Below, one piece after another: positions 10,508 through 21,501 of a stretch of DNA of 64,000 bases (position 1 is the first letter of the stretch; every line of letters begins with the position of its first letter). Made by a program: the position numbers and the translations under genes. The stretch lies in the NCBI RefSeq assembly GCF_964340395.1, contig NC_135563.1, positions 8,786,575 through 8,850,574 on the forward strand, given 5' to 3'. The notes under the pieces were generated by a model. The model had not been told where the DNA came from and made no database searches. It saw only the letters and a list, made by a program, of their open reading frames with translations. The DNA comes from Glandiceps talaboti. Lineage: Eukaryota; Hemichordata; Enteropneusta; Spengelidae.

Positions 10508-12200
10508 GGCCCTTTACTTCCTCAACTTCCTGGGAGCATACATGTACAACCCAGAAAGCAGCAATATTACACTGTGACCATGGAAACTTTTGAGAGACAT
10601 TAACATCGATTAATGTCGTCACTTCTGTATCATCCCCGTCTAGGCACGGAAGTAGAGTACTGTCACCATGTAATGTATCTCAGCTTCACTCATATGATGT
10701 CTCGGTATTAAATATCACCAAAGTTCTTCCATTTCCTGTTTTCTCAACTCTCCGTGACCCGACAAATTCATGATGATGACAAATTCAGGATGATGACATT
10801 TTTTGCTGAACTATGACCTAGTGTCTTTCTATCCTTGCCAAGTAACTTTTTTTACATTTCCTATAAATATTGTATGTTAGAAAACTCATGTAAAATCTCA
10901 AAAACATATTAAGTGCAAGAGCTAGTTTCTTTTGAAAGTATTACAATTCACACAGAAAGATCAAGATTCCAAACTTAGCATTGTTCACAACTTTGTTCAA
11001 TTTGAATTTTTTATGGACTATTTACTTTAAGGGTGTGCCTGTACTTCTTTCTTAATGTCACAAAAAGTGTTTTCATTCAATCAAGCTATCTTAAGATGTA
11101 GCATGTTTTGTATTAAGTGTATGTATAGTTGTATGCCGGTGAACGGTAACGTGAAAGGGGCTGTACGTTGGTACATGCATTAAAGGCCCTAAGTTGTGGT
11201 TGTGGTTGTGTGTGTGTATTAGGGTGAAGACTGTTGATTTGTTTTGACACTTCTGCTTTCAATGTTACAATAAATGAAGTGCAGACAATGTTATTTGTGA
11301 GATTTTTCTAATCATTTATGATATACCATGCAATGATTTGATACTGTGATATATTATGAAAAACACTTAGTAATAGTATGCCTGAATGTATCGCTTTGTT
11401 ATGATTAATAATATCACAAATCTGCAAAGTAAAAAATTCATTTTTTTTATTAAGTGGACTACATTCTTAACTCTTTTTACTCACAAATATGAAATTCAAA
11501 TAGCATTCTAAAGTTGCAACGAAAAAATAAAGTTTAAAAATAATGCCAATGGTGTTGCAGCACAACTGGTACAGTAAGGGCAATAACAGACAGACCAGTA
11601 ATGGCAATGACAGACAGACGAAGGGACAGACAAAAAAATGGGCGGACAGGCAGACAGATGAATTGACAGACAAACAAATGGGCGGACAGGTAGACAGACG
11701 GATGGACGGATGATGGAGGGATGGACAATTTTATGACAGAACAGACAGAAACATAATTACTTTGGAATGGTAAACTCAGAGTTTGGCAATGAATGCAACA
11801 TCTCAATCCATCTACTATGGACCTTGATTTTAATGGGAGCGGTGGTATGAGTCAGTGTACTGTGATAGGAAGTTTCTTATCTTACAAGTTCCTTGCTGTT
11901 ATATGATTCCCTTGGCTACTTGTTGAGTTTCATATACATAAACTCAGATTTAAAACACTTAATTAAAATTGACCTAGTCTTCAGTTTCATGTCACAAATG
12001 AAAAGCTATCAGTAAAATTTCACTACAATTAATTTATGAATTGTGAGTATAGATCAATGATTTATCTGATTCCCTAGCTTAACCTAAAATTTAACGTAAA
12101 CTCTGAATTGAGACTGATGAGTGAAAAACTCTTGTAGCATGGACCCCCTAACTGACTTAATATGAACTTGCTGAGGCAAGTGTCTGCTTTGTGAAGCTTT
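10508..12200. other. Intergenic stretch, no gene seen
   Basis: Unique AT-rich sequence with a low-complexity array at about 11580-11740 built on GACAGACAGACGGATGG-type units. Open frames there come only from the repeat. Confidence 0.55.
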
Positions 12201-12392
12201 TCACTGCTCTGAACAAAATATGCATGATTCAAAACAACAAACTAGCAAATAACAAGGAGGTCGAGGGGAAAAGAGTAACAGTATAATGGCTTCAAAATCA
12301 TATCCAACTTAACAGGATTCCAAATGGTGGTGATGGTGGTGGTGGTGTTGGGAGGAGGGGGGTGATGTAACCTGGGGTTATGGTTGACATAA
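12201..12392. repeat. Block X, copy 2 (interrupted)
   Basis: Second copy of 9966-10158. It ends at the same GGTTGACATAA but then continues into GGGTGAGG and a T run instead of block Y. The matching block Y resumes at 23034 after CCCTAA. Confidence 0.9.
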
Positions 12393-13591
12393 GGGTGAGG
12401 TTTTTTTTTTTTTTGTTTCTCATCTCCAATGGAATAGTCAGGCGGGTCGGGCGGGCGAAATAAAAAAAAAAGGGGGGCAAGAAAAAAAAATGTATTTTTT
12501 CAGTTCTATTCTCTGTCCTTTCTGTCCTGTTAGTCTCTATACAACTTCATTTCTCTTCTCTTTATTGATTTCCTTGTTACAAGTCTCTTTCCTTCATTTT
12601 AGCAAGGTTGACAAGTCTGTAGAACAACTTTGTAAGAAGATGATTAAATACTTATCATCCTGAAGGGTGTATATCTGTAGCCATGAACTATTGTGTGATT
12701 TTATCAGGAGTACTAATACATTCGTCCTATTAATCAAAGTGGCATTGCCATCGCTAACAATGTTTTCAAGTTATCCAATTTGAACTTTAGTGTGCAACTT
12801 TTTGAAACACGTACGTGATTGTCACTGATCAGTGTGCTAGATGAATTTTCATTTATATAAACCATTACTTCTATGAAACATTTTTCTTCAGTGTGAACTT
12901 GTCAAAACAATCCACCAGATAACATGTCAAGCATTTCTAGAACTCAGAACCCCTTTGGGATTTACTGTTTAAAAGTAATTAAAAGTAATAATGTAAACAT
13001 TGGAATGTCTTCAAAGGTCATGCATGTCATGGGTCATGAAACGGCTATGGAGTCGGTCATTTCCCTGATAATACAACTGATTTAAAGCTAAAAACTGGTC
13101 AAGAAATTTGGAATGCAGTATGACTTTTACCAATTTTAAGCATAATTTTGAAAATGATGGAAATATTCTGAGCTATTATTGCATTGCAGCAAAATGTACC
13201 GCGTGACAGTATTAATTTTGAGCCCTGTCCCTCATCAAACCTCAATGGCTTCTGCCATGATGAAAGACACATGCTGCTCTGACGTAACAAAGGGGTTGGG
13301 TGGGTGGGTGGGTGAGAGGGGGGGGGGGTTAGACGGCGGTGTTCTGCCAAGGTTTCCAACAAGTGGGGACACAGGCCCCTTGGTTCCAAAAAGTGGTGTC
13401 ATTTGACAGGGAGTGGGGTCAATTATTATTGTTTATGAAATATTCATATAAATTATCTCAGACCACTATAGAGATACTGTGGTCTGAGATATTCCATTAC
13501 GTATAGACCATTACCTAACAACATAAAAAAATTCCATTCATAATAACAGTTCCCAGTAAGCTATTTTTTGAAAATAGTGTACTACACATTA
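12393..13591. other. Left part of the 10.6-kb insertion; G-rich and short inverted repeats
   Basis: Begins with a T-rich terminus (GGGTGAGG, poly-T, GTTTCTCATCTCC) that recurs inverted at about 22995-23030. A G-quadruplex-type run is at 13292-13328 (GGGGTTGGG then repeated TGGG). A hairpin at 13454-13491 pairs TATCTCAGACCAC with GTGGTCTGAGATA. No gene recognised. Confidence 0.55.
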
Positions 13592-13597
13592 CACCTT

Positions 13598-14418
13598 GTG
13601 ACCCTCAAGGAATGTGAATAAATTGACAGGCAGAGGAGTCTTGAAAACCGTATAAAAGGTTTTTATTCGATCTGTAAATAGTAATAAGTATGATATACAG
13701 GCAGTAAGTTTCTGTTCATAGGAACATGAACATTTGCATAACATAAACATAAACTAGTATGGCCATCCATAAGTGTCCATAACTAAATAATAAATATATA
13801 TGGCTATAGAATATCTTTCAAGGTACATAAATACAACGTAGTCACGGAATTACAGGCTTGCAAAGTAACAGGCACTTGTGTTTGATTTCAAGTTCTATTT
13901 ATAGCAGAGTTCCGCGTTGTATTCAAATACTGATAATGTCTTCATTACAAACGGTAAACTGATCCATATTTAGAGTTCTCATGATTAATATCCTATAGTA
14001 TGCTGTCTAAGTTCACTAATTTGGCACAGTTTCTAACAGTACTTAACGGCGATTGTTCATATTCATATACTGTACGATGAACAACATCACATGTGTAAGG
14101 GGCGTATCTCACTAAAGTATCAAGTCACATGGTTTGCTGGGTAGTTAGCAATCTGTTCGAAATAACAAGTTACAGTGTATGAAATGGCTTCAAAACAACA
14201 ATAAAGATTTCTTACTTCTTTGGCAAGACTCCACTGAAAACTACTGAACAGTAATTCAGCAAACAGACAGGAAACCTGCTGGTTTCACTGGAACAGTGTC
14301 CGTACAGCTTATACAAACTGTAAACAGAAATGGCGGCTACAATCTAAACATAGTACATTTTTGTTGTGTGAGGGCGGGCTTCACACAGCTACATGTATAT
14401 CTATTTCTCAGCGTACCA
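13598..14418 (-). repeat. 3' LTR of the BEL/Pao element
   Basis: In element orientation it starts TGGTACGCTGAG and ends GAGGGTCAC. A polyadenylation signal AATAAA lies on the minus strand at 13662-13667, about 64 nt before the LTR end. The stop codon of gag-pol (14408-14410) is inside this LTR. Confidence 0.95.
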
Positions 14419-17400
14419 TTTCGCTCCCCCCCGATGAGGCGTTGGGCTCATCCTCATAACCTTCTGCTGGGTAAATAACTGCTATCTTTGTAACTGGTCT
14501 CTTGTAGATTCCGGTGGCAGTCTTTACCTTAATATTACGTACATTACCATCCAGTCCGGGGTAAACTTCCAGAATACGACCGATATACCATTTACCTCGG
14601 ATTGCATTAGAGTCAGCTACTGTGACGATGTCATTAACTCGTACATTGCGTCTTTCTGCTTTCCATTTCTTACGTGGTACCAAATGCGGTAATACATCTC
14701 TGCTCCATCGTTTCCAGAATGAATCGATGATCTTCTGTACAAATTCAACACGGTGTCTTGGGTTCTTTGTCTCTCGAAATGGCCCTTGTGGTATAGCTGT
14801 CGATGCTCGACCTAGTAGAACATCATTTGGGCATAAGTACGCTCCGTCATCAGGATCATTTGGAATTCTTCCTATTGGTCTCTGGTTAACAAGATTTGCT
14901 ACTTCAAGCAGTACAGTGTACAACTCGAATGCTGTCAGGACTTGTTCTCCAAGTGCTCGTTTCAATGCTGATTTGCATGTCTTTACAAGTGCTTCTGCAC
15001 AACCATTCTGGTGTGGTGCTGCAGGTGTGGTAAATTTCCACTCCATGCCTTTGTCTGCACAGAACTCTTGTAGTTTCTCTTTATCCCATCCCTTTATCAT
15101 AAGTCTGAGTTCTTGTTCTGCTCCCACTAATTGGCTACCATTATCGCTGATCATCTTTGATGGATATCCTCGTATTGCGAAAAATCTGCGGAGAACTTGC
15201 ATAAACTCCATAGTTGAGTAATCAACAGCTAGCTCCAAGTGAACAGCTCTGGTATTTAGACAGGTAAAGATTACTCCATAATGCTTAGTAGTCTTATTTC
15301 GGATGATCTTTACTTGGTATGGTCCGAAGTAGTCACAAGCTGTATAATGAAATGGTGGTGTATACGGTGCTAACCTCTGCTTCGGCAAATCTCCCATGAT
15401 CTGTGTTTCAGCTTTTCTGTTTCTTTCTTTACATAATACACATCTGAACTTTACAGTCTTGGCTAGCTTGTGGGCTTTCAGGATCCAGTATTTTCTTCTA
15501 GCCTTAGCTACTGTGGCTGCAACTCCAATGTGCCCAAGTTGGTGCATGTGCTGCATAATCAGAAGAGATATACGGTGTTGGTTTGGTAACAAAACTGGGT
15601 GGTTTGCTTCATAGGACATGAATGAGGCATTTACTCGACCTCCAACTCTGATTTTTCCTTCTTCATCTGTGAATGGACTCAACGTTTTGAATTCTCCATT
15701 TGCACGGCGTTCATGTAGACTTCTCTGTGCTCTGACTATCCAGTATGTCTCTGCATCCTTACATTCTTGTGGTGACAGTGGACCATATTTCATCACTCTG
15801 TTTTGCTGCTTGGCACGTACATTCTGGATAAATCTCAGGACATATGCAGTTACTCTGATCAGTCTCATCCATGATGAAAATCTTCTACTGTCAATAATGT
15901 CAGGTTTCTCTTGCGTGACAAAGATCTGCTTTGGTTTACATTCTTCTTTATCTGTCCCCGTTTGATCAGGACAGGATGTATCCTGTGGCCATTCAGACTC
16001 AGGTAAATACAGGAACTCTGGGCCACGTTGCCATCGTTTAGTTAACTGTTTAACAGGTATACCACGGGACACATCATCTGCTACATTGAATTCTCCTGGT
16101 ATGTGTCTCCACTGTGACGGATCTGTAGCACTCTGAATTTCTCCAACTCTGTTAGATACAAATGGTTTGAATCTTCTGGCTGGGCTCTGAATCCATGCTA
16201 ATACTATTCTGCTATCTGTAAGGAATATCGGCTTACTTATCTGGAATCTGGTTTGTTCGGTAATTGTCTTATACATTCGACTTGTTATGACTGCTGCTTG
16301 TAGTTCAAGTCTCGGTATTGTCAGTTTCTTCAGCGGTGCTACACGTGATTTAGCTGCTATGAATCTAACATCATATGTACCATCAACTAGTTGCCATCTG
16401 AAATATGCACAGGCTCCAAAGGCTTGTTCAGATGCATCAGAAAATATACAGAGTATCGGATCTCCGGCTGCATCAGGTGGCGTAAGACATCTGCTGAAAC
16501 TTACATTGTTTAGTTCACTCATTTCTTGGAATAGCTTCATCCACTGATACTGCAATGGCTGTGATAATTCCTGGTCCCAGTCTAAACCTTGTTCCCATAA
16601 ATGCTGCATACCTATCTTTGCGCGAATCAGAAATGCGGTCGCAAAGCCAATAGGATCAAAAATACGTGCAACTTGACTAAGAATTCTTCTCTTGGTCAGC
16701 TTCGGCTCATCAGATTCTTCTCTCTTTTCATATTTGTCTAAGTTTATACTGACTTTGAATCTGAGAGTATCTCCTTCAGGCTCCCATACTTGTCCTAATA
16801 CTTTCTCTTCTGTTACGTTTGGGAGAAGTTTCAGCTCTGTTTTGTCTAAGTCAGCTGTCTCTTCATTTAGTGGCTGGTTTGACATCCAACCTTTGACTTT
16901 GAATCCACCTTCAGCAAGGACTGTGTCTATCTGCTTTGTCAGTTTCTGGGCTTCCTTCACAGTATGAACAGAATCACAAATATCATCCATGTACGTATTT
17001 TCTTTCAGCATGCGGGCAGCTTCAGGATACAGTTTCTCTCCTTCCTCTGCTGTACGTTTTAGTGCTGTCTGAGCCATGGCTGGTGCAGGTTTATCTCCAA
17101 ACGTGAGAACTGTTTTAACATAAACTTCTGGTTTCTTACTGACATTGAGATCTCTCCATAGAAATCTGTGTACATGTTGATCTCTCTCTGGTATCAGAAT
17201 TCTGTGATACATCTTTGAGATGTCACCAATGACTGCGGTTTCATTTTCACGGAATCTCAACATTACTCCAAATAGATTATTCAGCAGGTCTGGACCTTTA
17301 ATCCAGTAGTCATTTAAACAGTGTCCCTGGAACACAGCTGATGAGTTGAAGACAATACGGAGGGGTGTACTTTTCTTCTCTGGTCTCAGGACTCCATGAT

Positions 17401-19726
17401 GTGCAATGTAATGTACAGGACCTGGGTATGACTCTGATTCTTCATCGGATAATTTTCTGGCGAACTGCATTTCTACCATTTCTTTAATCTGACTACTGTA
17501 GGCTTCGGCATGATCAGGATGTCTCATCAAACGTCTTTCAGTTGAGTACAGTTTCTTCTCAGCTTGGATTCTGTTATCTGGTAGTAGACTTGGATCCTTT
17601 CGCCAAGGGTACGGTATAAGCCATTGGCTTCCAACTTTAGTACAGGTTTCATCTATAATTCTGCCTTCATCTGCTTCTGCAGGATTCAGGTTATCAGGTT
17701 TACAGCTACATGACTTAACAGTAACTCCCATTGTCTCAGTAGTCCAGAAATCAGTCAAGTCAACAGGTGCTGCCAACTTGATATGCAGTACTTGACAGTT
17801 TTGGGGCTGCTCTCCAGTGGACGCTCCAAATATCACCCAACCCAGTGGTGAACGACGGGCTACCAGGTTACCTGCTTCTATTGTTTCTCCAGCATGCATT
17901 TTAGCATGATCAATTCCAATTAACATGTCTACTGAACCACTTCCTCGATGAATATCATACGGTTTAATGTTCAGCTGCTTTGACATTTCAGTAACATTCA
18001 CTTCAGATATGTCATTACTAATGGAAGGGATGCCTATTGCTTTGACATTGAAGATCTGCTTCTTGTTGACAGGGTGGACAGGAACAACATACATCTTTGT
18101 GCAGAGTTCTTCTTCTTCACCTCCTACCTTTGTAATAGTAGTACTGATGTTTTTACCTCTAAGCTGCAGACTCTCTGCAAGAGATGTCTTTATCAGGCTG
18201 ATCTGTGCACCAGAATCTAGGAGTACATTGGCTGGTTGCTGTCTACTATTGTTACCAACAATGCTTACTGAAACAACTGGCAGTAATGTCTCCTTGCCGT
18301 ATATGGTTGCTACACCAACAGAATTATTATCTGACATGACTGCAGGAACAGGCTGTGCACCAGTATGTAGAAGTGGATGATGGAACATGTTACATGGCAT
18401 ACCATTGGTCATTTCCTGACAGTGACGTCTTCTTGAACATGTTTTTGCTGCATGGTTTTTGCCAGCTTTCTTTAGACAACTGAAGCATGCCTTACCATCC
18501 TTTATTGTCTTCAAACGTTTATCCGGAGGCATTGCAATCAGCTTACGGCACTGATCTACCCAGTGATCTGATGACTGGCATATCCAACACTTATAACGCA
18601 GCGGGCCACTGCTACTGGTACCCTCTGATACATAGTTAACTGCTGACGTACGTGTACTTTGAACTGGATTACGTAATGGTGCAGTTGCTCTCATACGGGA
18701 TTTCATTTCTTGTGTCATCCAGTCCATTAGAGCTTCCATTGTTGCTCGCTGGTTCTTTGTTTCTAGTAGACGAAACCAAACTTTCCGGTCATCAGCACTC
18801 ATCTTCTTCTCTATCATGGCCAATACATGGTTATTGTCCATATCATGTGGTCTACCTACTTCTTTCAGTATATTATAGCTACGCCTTACCAGGTGTACTA
18901 ACTCGCAGAAGCGGCCATCTTCTTCGTCCTTTAACGGCTTGAACTTCAATATATCTTGCATAATAATATCTGCTACAAATCTCGGATCACCATAAATTGA
19001 GTCCAGGTATCCCCAGGCAGCATCATAATCTGTGCCTAAACCTCCGATCAGGTCAAGTGGTTTACCTTGCAGACAGGTGCGTAGGAGAGCTGATGCATCA
19101 CGTTTACTGCATCTTTTATCAACCATGTGTTTGAAATCAGCTCTGAATGTGAAATACTCTCTGACATCACCTGAAAACTTTGGAAGTTTCGGCTTCTCCA
19201 TCTTAAAGCTGCATGACTGGTGAGAATCAGCTGGCTGATGCTCAGGTTTAGCATGTTGTATAGCTGGGCTTACAACATCACCTTGTACAGTGTTACTGGC
19301 TACAGGGTTTGACACATCAACAGTACTGTTTTCTCTTGCTTCATCTATAGTGTCATTCTCCTTATTGCCTACAGCCTCAGGATTAACATTGTCTGAACTG
19401 TCATCTCTTTTTGTTACTTCACCCGCTCTCAGGTAATCTATGGCTGTACTTTTGAGACAAATGAAGTTTTGTTGACAGTCTCCAATCCAGCCTTCTTCCT
19501 GATCAAATTCACCATCATCATCAATGTACTGGGTGTATTCTTCGTGTTTCAGAACCAGATCATCATAAACTTGTATATACTTTTGCAGTGACTGATGGAC
19601 TTCATCTTTTGGACGTTTACTATCAATCAGAGCTGTAAGGCCATTACCATTACGAGTTAGTGATGCTTTTGCACTTCTTCTTTTCATCTTTGCTTCTTTC
19701 CTGTTTTCCTCTGTTTCTGACATCAT
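14408..19726 (-). CDS. Gag-Pol polyprotein of BEL/Pao element
   Basis: One frame of 1772 residues, starting at an ATG pair (19726 or 19723). In order: a Gag domain of DUF1759 type (about residues 180-340); a CCHC zinc knuckle C-x2-C-x4-H-x4-C near 375-390, with a second Cys/His cluster; an aspartic protease (DUF1758 type) with catalytic DSGA near 502; reverse transcriptase with YMDD near 910; RNase H with FSDAS near 1095 and TDS near 1170 (Peptidase_A17 region of Pao elements); an integrase His/Cys zinc region near 1390; the D,D,E core (ACDYFGP near 1460, SDNGS near 1525, Glu in the NGCAEA motif near 1570); and a C-terminal DUF5641-type tail. The order protease-RT-RNase H-integrase in one frame fits BEL/Pao. 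No frameshift or stop. Confidence 0.96.
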   Translation of the reverse strand: MMSETEENRKEAKMKRRSAKASLTRNGNGLTALIDSKRPKDEVHQSLQKYIQVYDDLVLKHEEYTQYIDDDGEFDQEEGWIGDCQQNFICLKSTAIDYLRAGEVTKRDDSSDNVNPEAVGNKENDTIDEARENSTVDVSNPVASNTVQGDVVSPAIQHAKPEHQPADSHQSCSFKMEKPKLPKFSGDVREYFTFRADFKHMVDKRCSKRDASALLRTCLQGKPLDLIGGLGTDYDAAWGYLDSIYGDPRFVADIIMQDILKFKPLKDEEDGRFCELVHLVRRSYNILKEVGRPHDMDNNHVLAMIEKKMSADDRKVWFRLLETKNQRATMEALMDWMTQEMKSRMRATAPLRNPVQSTRTSAVNYVSEGTSSSGPLRYKCWICQSSDHWVDQCRKLIAMPPDKRLKTIKDGKACFSCLKKAGKNHAAKTCSRRRHCQEMTNGMPCNMFHHPLLHTGAQPVPAVMSDNNSVGVATIYGKETLLPVVSVSIVGNNSRQQPANVLLDSGAQISLIKTSLAESLQLRGKNISTTITKVGGEEEELCTKMYVVPVHPVNKKQIFNVKAIGIPSISNDISEVNVTEMSKQLNIKPYDIHRGSGSVDMLIGIDHAKMHAGETIEAGNLVARRSPLGWVIFGASTGEQPQNCQVLHIKLAAPVDLTDFWTTETMGVTVKSCSCKPDNLNPAEADEGRIIDETCTKVGSQWLIPYPWRKDPSLLPDNRIQAEKKLYSTERRLMRHPDHAEAYSSQIKEMVEMQFARKLSDEESESYPGPVHYIAHHGVLRPEKKSTPLRIVFNSSAVFQGHCLNDYWIKGPDLLNNLFGVMLRFRENETAVIGDISKMYHRILIPERDQHVHRFLWRDLNVSKKPEVYVKTVLTFGDKPAPAMAQTALKRTAEEGEKLYPEAARMLKENTYMDDICDSVHTVKEAQKLTKQIDTVLAEGGFKVKGWMSNQPLNEETADLDKTELKLLPNVTEEKVLGQVWEPEGDTLRFKVSINLDKYEKREESDEPKLTKRRILSQVARIFDPIGFATAFLIRAKIGMQHLWEQGLDWDQELSQPLQYQWMKLFQEMSELNNVSFSRCLTPPDAAGDPILCIFSDASEQAFGACAYFRWQLVDGTYDVRFIAAKSRVAPLKKLTIPRLELQAAVITSRMYKTITEQTRFQISKPIFLTDSRIVLAWIQSPARRFKPFVSNRVGEIQSATDPSQWRHIPGEFNVADDVSRGIPVKQLTKRWQRGPEFLYLPESEWPQDTSCPDQTGTDKEECKPKQIFVTQEKPDIIDSRRFSSWMRLIRVTAYVLRFIQNVRAKQQNRVMKYGPLSPQECKDAETYWIVRAQRSLHERRANGEFKTLSPFTDEEGKIRVGGRVNASFMSYEANHPVLLPNQHRISLLIMQHMHQLGHIGVAATVAKARRKYWILKAHKLAKTVKFRCVLCKERNRKAETQIMGDLPKQRLAPYTPPFHYTACDYFGPYQVKIIRNKTTKHYGVIFTCLNTRAVHLELAVDYSTMEFMQVLRRFFAIRGYPSKMISDNGSQLVGAEQELRLMIKGWDKEKLQEFCADKGMEWKFTTPAAPHQNGCAEALVKTCKSALKRALGEQVLTAFELYTVLLEVANLVNQRPIGRIPNDPDDGAYLCPNDVLLGRASTAIPQGPFRETKNPRHRVEFVQKIIDSFWKRWSRDVLPHLVPRKKWKAERRNVRVNDIVTVADSNAIRGKWYIGRILEVYPGLDGNVRNIKVKTATGIYKRPVTKIAVIYPAEGYEDEPNASSGGSEMVR
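14419..14432 (-). other. Polypurine tract of BEL/Pao element
   Basis: On the minus strand GGGGGGGAGCGAAA directly precedes the 3' LTR, the position expected for the plus-strand DNA primer. It also codes for the last residues of gag-pol, because the frame runs on into the LTR. Confidence 0.8.
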
Positions 19727-19789
19727 GAAATGCACGTGTATCCACACTCCCTAGGATCCAGGTCAACAGCTTATAGAAATCGAATGAAT

Positions 19790-20610
19790 GTGACCCTCAA
19801 GGAATGTGAATAAATTGACAGGCAGAGGAGTCTTGAAAACCGTATAAAAGGTTTTTATTCGATCTGTAAATAGTAATAAGTATGATATACAGGCAGTAAG
19901 TTTCTGTTCATAGGAACATGAACATTTGCATAACATAAACATAAACTAGTATGGCCATCCATAAGTGTCCATAACTAAATAATAAATATATATGGCTATA
20001 GAATATCTTTCAAGGTACATAAATACAACGTAGTCACGGAATTACAGGCTTGCAAAGTAACAGGCACTTGTGTTTGATTTCAAGTTCTATTTATAGCAGA
20101 GTTCCGCGTTGTATTCAAATACTGATAATGTCTTCATTACAAACGGTAAACTGATCCATATTTAGAGTTCTCATGATTAATATCCTATAGTATGCTGTCT
20201 AAGTTCACTAATTTGGCACAGTTTCTAACAGTACTTAACGGCGATTGTTCATATTCATATACTGTACGATGAACAACATCACATGTGTAAGTGGCGTATC
20301 TCACTAAAGTATCAAGTCACATGGTTTGCTGGGTAGTTAGCAATCTGTTCGAAATAACAAGTTACAGTGTATGAAATGGCTTCAAAACAACAATAAAGAT
20401 TTCTTACTTCTTTGGCAAGACTCCACTGAAAACTACTGAACAGTAATTCAGCAAACAGACAGGAAACCTGCTGGTTTCACTGGAACAGTGTCCGTACAGC
20501 TTATACAAACTGTAAACAGAAATGGCGGCTACAATCTAAACATAGTACATTTTTGTTGTGTGAGGGCGGGCTTCACACAGCTACATGTATATCTATTTCT
20601 CAGCGTACCA
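19790..20610 (-). repeat. 5' LTR of the BEL/Pao element
   Basis: Same length as the 3' LTR, with one mismatch noticed by eye (position 20292). It should carry the promoter. A tRNA primer-binding site directly next to the LTR was not convincingly recognised. Confidence 0.95.
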
Positions 20611-20652
20611 CACCTTAGAAAAAGAAGGCAATTAAGATTATGTAACTTTAAG

Positions 20653-20654
<2 letters not shown>

Positions 20655-20709
<55 letters not shown>
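20655..20709. repeat. (TA)n microsatellite, left
   Basis: Uninterrupted TA dinucleotides bordering the left end of the 423-bp palindrome. Confidence 0.95.
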
Positions 20710-20713
<4 letters not shown>

Positions 20714-20750
20714 AAAATGAAAGAAGACGAGTCTGATATTACATAGTGGA

Positions 20751-20794
20751 ATTACACTACGGACCGTTTCACCCGAAGGATCGTCAGGTGTAAT
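20751..20794 (-). ncRNA. Candidate type I hammerhead ribozyme A, minus-strand copy
   Basis: Reverse-complement partner of 21042-21085. On the minus strand it reads ATTACAC, CTGACGA, short stem II (CC/GG), GAAA, ACG-loop-CGT, A, GTGTAAT. All invariant core positions are present. Stem II has only two clear pairs and a U-U at its base. Confidence 0.55.
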
Positions 20795-21041
20795 AGTGTG
20801 GTTTAATAGTATTCGTTAGCTATACATCCTGCATTATGTACATAACTTGTGTGTGTTCACTGATGGCTGTGTGTACACAAAAAGATTGACAACAAAGGTT
20901 ACGTATTATTAAGTAAGAACTACTTAATAATACGTAACCTTTGTTGTCAATCTTTTTGTGTACACACAGCCATCAGTGAACACACACAAGTTATGTACAT
21001 AATGCAGGATGTATAGCTAACGAATACTATTAAACCACACT

Positions 21042-21085
21042 ATTACACCTGACGATCCTTCTGGTGAAACGGTCCGTAGTGTAAT
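21042..21085 (+). ncRNA. Candidate type I hammerhead ribozyme A, plus-strand copy
   Basis: Stem I strands ATTACAC (21042-21048) and GTGTAAT (21079-21085) pair over 7 bp. The core CTGACGA is at 21049-21055. Stem II (21056-21065) has two C-G pairs plus a U-U at the base, which is weak. GAAA is at 21066-21069. Stem III is ACG/CGT with a 3-nt loop. The predicted cleavage site is after A21078, in the consensus U-H context. Type I hammerheads with very short stem III are known from Penelope-like elements and metazoan retrozymes. Confidence 0.6.
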
Positions 21086-21180
21086 TCCACTATGTAATAT
21101 CAGATTCGTCTTCTTTCATTTTTATGTATGATAGCTCTCCAAGGTGATCGAGCACTCTACTTGGCGAAAGAAGAATGAAA

Positions 21181-21341
<161 letters not shown>

Positions 21342-21441
21342 AAGTCAGCGGTAAGATTTGTCCGTAGTACAGTGCTCGATACGTCTGCACGCAGAGCGGA
21401 GTATATGTTGAGGGTAGAAGAAAATCAAGTCAGGTTTTTCG

Positions 21442-21483
21442 TCTCTACAAGCCTGTTTCGTGAGTAAATCACTCGTCAGGAGA
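21442..21483 (-). ncRNA. Candidate type I hammerhead ribozyme B, minus-strand copy
   Basis: Exact reverse complement of the plus-strand motif at 21502-21543, with all core and stem positions preserved. A transcript of the minus strand could therefore also self-cleave. Confidence 0.7.
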
Positions 21484-21501
21484 TGTTGATGTACATCAAC
21501 A

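Larger units (their letters stand above)
13598..20610 (-). mobile_element. Complete BEL/Pao LTR retrotransposon
   Basis: A 7.0-kb element read on the minus strand: two 821-bp LTRs (13598-14418 and 19790-20610) flank one long gag-pol frame. A 6-bp target duplication CACCTT flanks it (13592-13597 and 20611-20616). I saw one LTR difference (13598-14418 has G at 14100 where the other has T at 20292), which indicates a recent insertion. The element lies inside the larger 12393-23033 insertion. Its frame is open throughout, so it may be capable of autonomous movement. This is an endogenous transposon; no envelope-like gene is seen. Confidence 0.95.
20707..21129. repeat. Large palindrome A (209-bp arms) with hammerhead motifs
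   Basis: Arms 20707-20915 and 20921-21129 are reverse complements around a 5-nt spacer (AGAAC). I found two mismatches: GACGAGTCTG against CAGATTCGTC, and a base in ACCCGAAGG against CCTTCTGGT. Each arm has one hammerhead-like motif, at 20751-20794 on the minus strand and 21042-21085 on the plus strand. TA runs lie at or near both sides. No protein coding. Confidence 0.93.

Noticed and set aside
14622-15221. Open frame of 199 codons on the + strand, and others at 15618-15965 and 17967-18380
   Set aside because: They are antisense shadows of the BEL/Pao gag-pol gene and show no domain of their own.
19727-19789. tRNA primer-binding site next to the BEL/Pao 5' LTR
   Set aside because: No convincing TGG-starting tRNA 3'-end complement lies directly beside the LTR; a TGGATCC further in is too uncertain to call.
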